From Gnetum montanum (taxonomy: Eukaryota > Streptophyta > Gnetopsida > Gnetales > Gnetaceae), in the NCBI GenBank assembly GCA_015680685.1, contig MNCI01014495.1, positions 219,295 to 283,294 of the forward strand: a DNA stretch of 64,000 nt. The letters run 5' to 3'. Under the pieces are notes generated by a model. It saw nothing but the letters and a program-made list of their open reading frames with translations. It was not told the origin of the DNA and made no database searches. The position numbers and the translations under genes were made by a program. Numbering within the stretch: the first letter of the stretch is position 1; each line of letters begins with the position of its first letter. Of the stretch, positions 58,921 through 64,000 are shown piece by piece.

Positions 58921-59697
58921 GACACTCAAAAATACATGAAAATAAAAAATAAAAAATATTAGATTCACTCTAACCTTCAAGTCTTACTCTTACATAACTT
59001 CATCGATTCTCCCCAATATTTGGTTGTCTAATTCTACTAACATTTCTACCTATCAACATGATATGGTAAGGATGTTTATGAGCAATCTACCTCATGCAAA
59101 GAGTAATTAGTGTTTTTCCATTTTTATTCTATGGGAAGGTGTGCAGAATTTGACTAAGATAGGGAGAGAATTTATCAATTGATCAAGCATCAATATCATT
59201 ATAGTTTGGGATCTAGCCATGGCTAACTTTAGGTAGCACCTCAACTTGTTGTATAGGTGATGTCCCTTATTTCTTTTTTCATTTTGTTATTTTCTTATTT
59301 TCACAACTCCATATTTCATCTCTCATCTCTCATATTTCTCCATTCTACCTTGAACTTCCCTTTCTATCTCCTTTCCTTTCCTCTCATCAATACATCAATG
59401 AGAATTAAGTGATTATGTTCTATTCTAGTGAGGGTGTGTTAAGAGCTTGAATGGAACAGTGCATGAAAACTATCAATTGCATTCTTTTGGCCATCTCATG
59501 TGTAGGATTTAGACATACCCACCTTCTATGGCAGGACACCATCCTCATGCTTAGTGTAGTGGTGATATCTTAATGTTTTCCACTTCCTCAACTTCTTTCC
59601 TTCCACTTTTCTCTTATAGGTACATTGACTCATCATTCATTCTCTTCTTAATGGATCCTCCTTTAACACCCTAATAGCATCCATTAAGATGGGGTAA
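58921..59697 (+). other. 3' untranslated zone of the Tat-type element
   Basis: No gene. It ends with AAGATGGGG (near 59686-59694), a plausible polypurine tract, directly before TGTTATACCCAC. Confidence 0.45.
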
Positions 59698-61800
59698 TGT
59701 TATACCCACTATTTTAATTCCACAAAGATTGAGACAAGTATGGTTTTAACATTATCTTACCAAATTTAAGCATAAAACTCCTTAAAAACAACATTACAAT
59801 GCACATTTTCAATTTTGAAAAGCCTCAAAAAATCATTTTGGTTCATAACCCAGCATATCGGTATTAGTTTTAGCAACCCTAGAAAAGTTTGAGAACGAAA
59901 ATTTTTTGGTATCAAAGCCAACACTAATGTAGTGTTAATGTTACTTAAACTACTTCTTTGCTTTCATTTCACCCCTATAGAGGCTTGAACAACTCATCTA
60001 TGGTAGTCTTCACATGACATATATCAATTTTTGTCATTTTGATGAGTTGATCCTACAACCCTTGAAGCAAAAGTTTTCTAAGTATGGGGCTAATGTTGAT
60101 AGTGATGCTAGTGTTAGAACCTACATCAGATACTGTAGCTCATCCATAGCACTTCACTTACATTCCACTTCTAGTCTTGGATCCTTAAGCTTTCTAGTAA
60201 CAAGTTGGTATTACTTTCATGGCACGAAATGTCAATTTCAACAAGTTTAGAGATAGCCTTGGGGGGTTTAGACTCAAAATTTTTCTAAGTATGATAGATG
60301 ACATTGACATTGACATTAGTAGTAGCATCAGCATCATTTGACATGCATCAACATCATCCAAAGGTCACAAAGTTTAGCATTTGGAAGCATTTTCTATGTC
60401 TACGAGCTCCTCGACATCTTGTAAGCATCATTATAACACATTTTGACATTAGTTTGGGCATTCAAAATGCTTGAAATGGTAACTTAGAAAAATGTAAAAA
60501 AATTTTCTAAATCTTTAGCTAACGCTACCATTGTGATACCTAAACCATGTAATCTTTGACCTTCACACTTTACATTTGATATCATCTCTTAGCTTCATGA
60601 GCTCCTCACATTATCATGGCATAATTTGACATCAATTTGAGTATCAAAATGGTTCCTAAAAGCTTATAACTATAGTTTGGTAAACATAGGAAAAAGGTTT
60701 TTATCTTCTAGTAACACTGATACTAATGCCAACATCTACATCATCATCACCTCTCTTATGATTAGTGATGCTTAGTTTCACAAGTTAAACTTACCAAAAA
60801 CAAACTCCAAGTAAACTCTATTTAACTTTAAGGTTGAATTTAGTAACCTTAGGCCTATAGATATGGAATCAAAACTAGAATTTGAGGTTAGTTTCTTTAG
60901 ATCTAGAGCATTTTTTGAGATTTTAAGAGACCAAGAGCATTGGAAATAGGCATCCCATCATTTTTCGCATGCTCCACCACCACTATAGCTTCTTGTGGTA
61001 GTCCACAAGCTCAATTTGACACTTAGGTTCCTAATAAGATAAGCATTACCATTGACACGACATCAATGTTAATTTGAAAGTTCTTGCATCACTACCTTAA
61101 GCTTAGAATTTTTTTGGCATCAACGTTACTTCTTCAAAGTTGGAATTTTTTCAATTTCAATATTAGTCTAGCCAAAATAGCCTTGTTTTGATTTGAAATC
61201 AATTCTAAATAGCATCTATAGCTTTCTCATCCATATATCCCTCCTCCAAATGTTTAATTTCACTTATAGATCCCCTATTTTGCTTATAAATTGATCCTTT
61301 ATTATCAATTTTATCTTTCTTAGTTTTTTTCATTAATTTTTGTACTTTTGATCCTTCATAAGAGGTAAACATTTGTCATTTACTTAATTGAGCATCATCA
61401 TTATTTAGAAAGAAAACTAAAACCCTTATTCCTATATTAAGCTCTCTATATTTTAAGTATTTTATGGTCTTCTATTCATGCTTCTATACTTAGATAATAT
61501 TCTATCTCTTATACTTCATTCAATATTTAGTTTTATTTTCAATAATTAAAGCTTAGTCAAATATACTACTTAAGTCTATCATTTTCATTATTTCCCTATC
61601 ATTCCTTATTTATGTGTGGTAGGTTGAGTCCACATTCGATTGGAGGTTTATGTTCCATCATGTCATAATCATTAATGTATTGAAGCTTATATCAAACTAA
61701 AGACTATTTGTAGTTTCAAGTTAAGTATTTCAACACTTAATTCATGGAGGTGTTCTTATGAGATTGAGAAAAACTATTTTTGTAGGAATAGGATCCATCA
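59698..61800 (+). mobile_element. Probable long 3' LTR of the Tat-type element (right end uncertain)
   Basis: Starts TGTTATACCC after the purine run. About 2.1 kb with many ACACTAGTGTTA/GACATTGACATTAGT-type words. Its last third (61290-61790) matches the right arm of the inverted repeat at 45670-46330 in the same orientation: TTCATAAGAGGTAAA against CCATAGGAGGCAAA, GAGTCCACATTCGATTGGAGG against AAGTCCATATTCAATTGGAGG, and TTCATGGAGGTGTTC. Long LTRs are usual for Tat/Ogre elements. No second LTR of this element was located for comparison. Confidence 0.45.
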
Positions 61801-61849
61801 TCATGAATTCATGTAGATTTTTAGATGGACTATATGGCCTAAATAAGTA

Positions 61850-62158
61850 GTGTTTTTTAGGCTTGTGCTTAAAACATTTAAGTTTATATCCATTTGCAAG
61901 TTTATGGTTCTAGTGGCATTCCACTATTATGGCTGTGAAGGGATTTTTCTTACATTGGTGGAGCATGTAATAAAAGATTTGAAGCATGATATTAAGTTTT
62001 TTGTTGAGGATGAGGAGCATAAGAGGAAAAAGATTTAGATTGTGAAGTGGCAAGTCTATGGTTCTTAGGATGATAATAATAATGAGTAGAGACATGTGTG
62101 GAAGAGCCATTTAGGGATACATGTTTTTGACCATAATACCTACATGGGTTAGGTTGTT
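61850..62158 (+). pseudogene. Decayed coding stretch of unknown family
   Basis: One frame reads HYYGCEGIFLTLVEHVIKDL, then KFFVEDEEHKRKKI, IVKWQVYGS, DDNNNE, RHVWKSHLGIHVFDHNTYMG and VVCKGINALVVAE. The four interruptions in this run are all TAG, the same pattern as Gln-to-stop decay in the neighbouring retroelements. I do not recognise the family; it could be a transposon or a host gene fragment. Confidence 0.4.
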
Positions 62159-62339
62159 TGTAAGGGTATTAATGCCTTAGTGGTGGCTGAAACACCGTTA
62201 AAAATCGCGAGTCGGCCTCAGGCAAAGATTTGCAATTCAGGCAAGGGCGCATCTCAGCATTCCAGAAGGGGGAATAAGACAGAGCAACGCCAAGAGGCGC
62301 GTAACATCGAGTCCGCAACTTCCTGTGCAGATTCTTAAT

Positions 62340-62910
62340 CTTTCTATGCTTCTGCTGTTTACGCTATATCACGCGACATAGCGTAATGACGCTCAGCATG
62401 ATAGTGTTTCGACATAGCCCGGCACCAAAAGGATAGTTGCTTCAGCATAGGGAGAAGCTTAAGCAGTGTGATATGCGATTTCTTGTGCATTCTGCTAAGT
62501 CTTTTGTTCAAGGACAAGTTTACGCTCTATCACGCACGACAGCGTAATGAGCGTAATGAGCTCCAAAACAGTCGAAGGCAGAGTCCAGAGAGGCACAACA
62601 GGTCGACACTTTTTCTTGCGGCGCATAAATAACTTGTCTTTACGCTCGTTATGCGGCGGTGCGTATCATTGCATATTTATCATTAAGTTAGTCGTTTATG
62701 CTTCATTACGCACAGTTGCGTAATGAGCGTAAATTAGGCATTGTTTACGCTTCAATACGCACAGCTGCGTGGTGAGCGTAAAACATTGTCTACGCTTTGT
62801 TACGCGCAGCTGCGTAGTGAGCGTAAAACAACTTTGAGCATGCTGTTTTTATACCGGATTACGCTCATGTACGCAACATAACGCGAATGAGTGTAATGCA
62901 GCTTGAAAGC
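62340..62910 (+). repeat. Array of TACGC hairpins
   Basis: Three near-perfect large hairpins lie in tandem: 62696-62733, 62744-62782 and 62790-62827. Each is of the form TTTACGCTYNATACGCA-CAGC-TGCGTARTGAGCGTAAA with a stem of about 17 bp, spaced by about 46-48 bp. Earlier, shorter versions occur near 62360-62400, 62520-62560 and 62640-62670, and another near 62860-62900. Confidence 0.9.
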
Positions 62911-63074
62911 AATTGAAGCACGCTCAACATGTACCGACTCTTCACACGCACAACACGCAAACGAGCGTGTTGTGCGTAGTCACAGTTTGACTTAAAATGA
63001 TCAAGTCAACAGAACCCGAAAAATCCGGGACCTACGTCATCAGGGTTGCGCCTTTTCCACGGAGCGTCGCGGCC

Positions 63075-63082
63075 TATAAATA
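63075..63082 (+). promoter_or_regulatory. LTR TATA box TATAAATA
   Basis: Within GGCCTATAAATACCTCAG, the same promoter block as at 3136 and 3894. Confidence 0.7.
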
Positions 63083-63784
63083 CCTCAGTTAACAAAGATA
63101 CAGGGGTTGGCAAATCAGAGAAGTAAAAGCATATTTCTGAGCACCAGAGCACTTAGCACTTTGGAGGAGAGATACAGAGAACAACGCTTTGGCCATTGTT
63201 GACATTATCACCTTACAGCCGAAGCAGAGCACAGTTCGCTTTGAGCACCGGTGACAGGAGTAATCGTTTCTGCTGGAAAGACTCTATCAATCAGAAACAA
63301 TTGATTAGTAGACGTCGAAGCTTGGCCTGCCTTGCATCTCAGCTTTAGCCCACGAGGTAGATCAGACTTCTATTTAGACCATTTTGCTTGTTATTTTGTG
63401 CTTGTTTCACATCTTGTAATCGGGGATGCCCCAATGTAATTTCTCATACAAAATATACATTTTTAAGTCAAAGCACAGATCTTGAAGCTACATGGTTCTC
63501 TTATGTCAGCCTCCTTTTATCGTGTTTAGCATTATCACCATTGCAATCCGTCTACATCGTTTTCCCCTCGTTTTACGACTCCTCGAACCAGATCGCTTTC
63601 TTTTTACGCACTTTTCATTGTTTTACTGACCCGTAAGTCCCTGTCTGATCGACAAGACCGTTCAGGGCGCCGAGGATTCGTTTTTTCCAGCATAGCCCTC
63701 GCACGGATCCGTGGCTAAAACTGTGTACGCCAGAACCTCGATCGGTATTTCCAGCTGCCGACGTTTTCCGTCGCTACAGTTTTC

Positions 63785-63801
63785 TGGCGCTAGAAGGAGG
63801 G
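63785..63801 (+). other. Probable primer binding site
   Basis: TGGCGCTAGAAGGAGGG starts 6 bp after the LTR end. The TGGCGC start is typical of primer sites ending in the CCA of a tRNA; the exact tRNA was not determined. Confidence 0.55.
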
Positions 63802-64000
63802 TCTTCAGGCTCCGATCCGAATATTTCGGGTAACCCTAGTAGTGATCCATACCCTAAACCATAGACGTAATACCTCTAGGGAAGTCTACGGTCAATCGCG
63901 TGGTATAGATCAGTCGCAAGGACGATTTCTTTGAAATCCTACAGGGTAGAAAGCCTTTTTGTGCTTTTTGTTGCCAGCCATTTTCTTTTAGATCCGATTA
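63802..64000 (+). other. Leader of a Tat-type element, cut by window end
   Basis: Untranslated leader after the primer site. No ORF start seen before the window ends. Confidence 0.5.

Larger units (their letters stand above)
62159..63778 (+). mobile_element. 5' LTR of a Tat-type element with hairpin-rich U3
   Basis: The right end CGCTACA (63778) and the preceding block GTCCCTGTCTGATCGAC-AGACCGTTCAGGGCGCC...CCGACGTTTTCCGTCGCTACA match 3725-3870 and 4357-4502. The TATA box is at 63075-63082. A primer-like site follows, so it is a 5' LTR whose body lies to the right of the window. The left end is tentatively TGTAAGGG at 62159 (TGTA/TACA ends), but this is a guess. Confidence 0.7.

Overview
This window looks like nuclear DNA from a seed plant with a large, repeat-rich genome, most likely a gymnosperm such as a conifer. 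That is an inference from three things: dense, old and nested LTR retrotransposons that still carry readable protein remnants; only two intact genes in 64 kb; and an NB-ARC-LRR gene whose kinase-2 and P-loop context resembles conifer-type resistance genes. The species cannot be named from sequence alone. I saw no rRNA, tRNA or CRISPR array.

Layout. 1-4502: 3' end of a Tat-type Ty3/gypsy element (integrase remnant, 12-unit tandem repeat, LTR with hairpin array, and a partly duplicated R-U5). 4503-37043: a stack of Athila-like Ty3/gypsy elements. A plus-strand gag fragment (4503-6168) is followed by a minus-strand element F. F's 3' LTR is split by a complete plus-strand element E1 (6721-15279, target duplication CAAGG). 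F's interior also holds a solo LTR (17702-18547). Plus-strand element C starts at 20038 and has its gag split by element D (23189-30688); C then continues with protease, RT, RNase H, integrase and the start of an env-like ORF, and breaks off at 37043. E1, D and F have lost the RT-integrase block; C has kept it, in decayed form.

38006-41981 (minus): an intact six-exon NLR gene encoding 991 aa. 42100-47000: non-genic, with a Ty1/copia LTR, long inverted repeats, short tandem repeats and a perfect hairpin. 47931-51465 (minus): an intact six-exon Fes1/HspBP1-type Hsp70 nucleotide exchange factor gene encoding 395 aa, with a heat-shock element and a TATA box upstream. The 5' part of this gene (promoter, exons 1 and 2, introns 1 and 2) is copied inside element D at 28455-30034. 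52220-52690: LINE reverse transcriptase fragment (minus). 52913-53841: solo LTR with perfect target duplication CTTAG. 55391-58920: decayed Tat-lineage pol, followed by a probable long LTR and a decayed coding stretch. 62159-63778: another Tat-type LTR with hairpins and a primer binding site, whose internal region runs off the window.

Working parts. The two host genes concern stress biology: intracellular immune receptor signalling and Hsp70 co-chaperone activity. Nothing shows they are functionally coupled, beyond the general fact that NLR proteins depend on chaperones. The retroelement ORFs are all broken, largely by in-frame TAG or TAA codons where the family expects Gln, and by occasional frameshifts. 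This is the pattern expected of long-term cytosine methylation and deamination.
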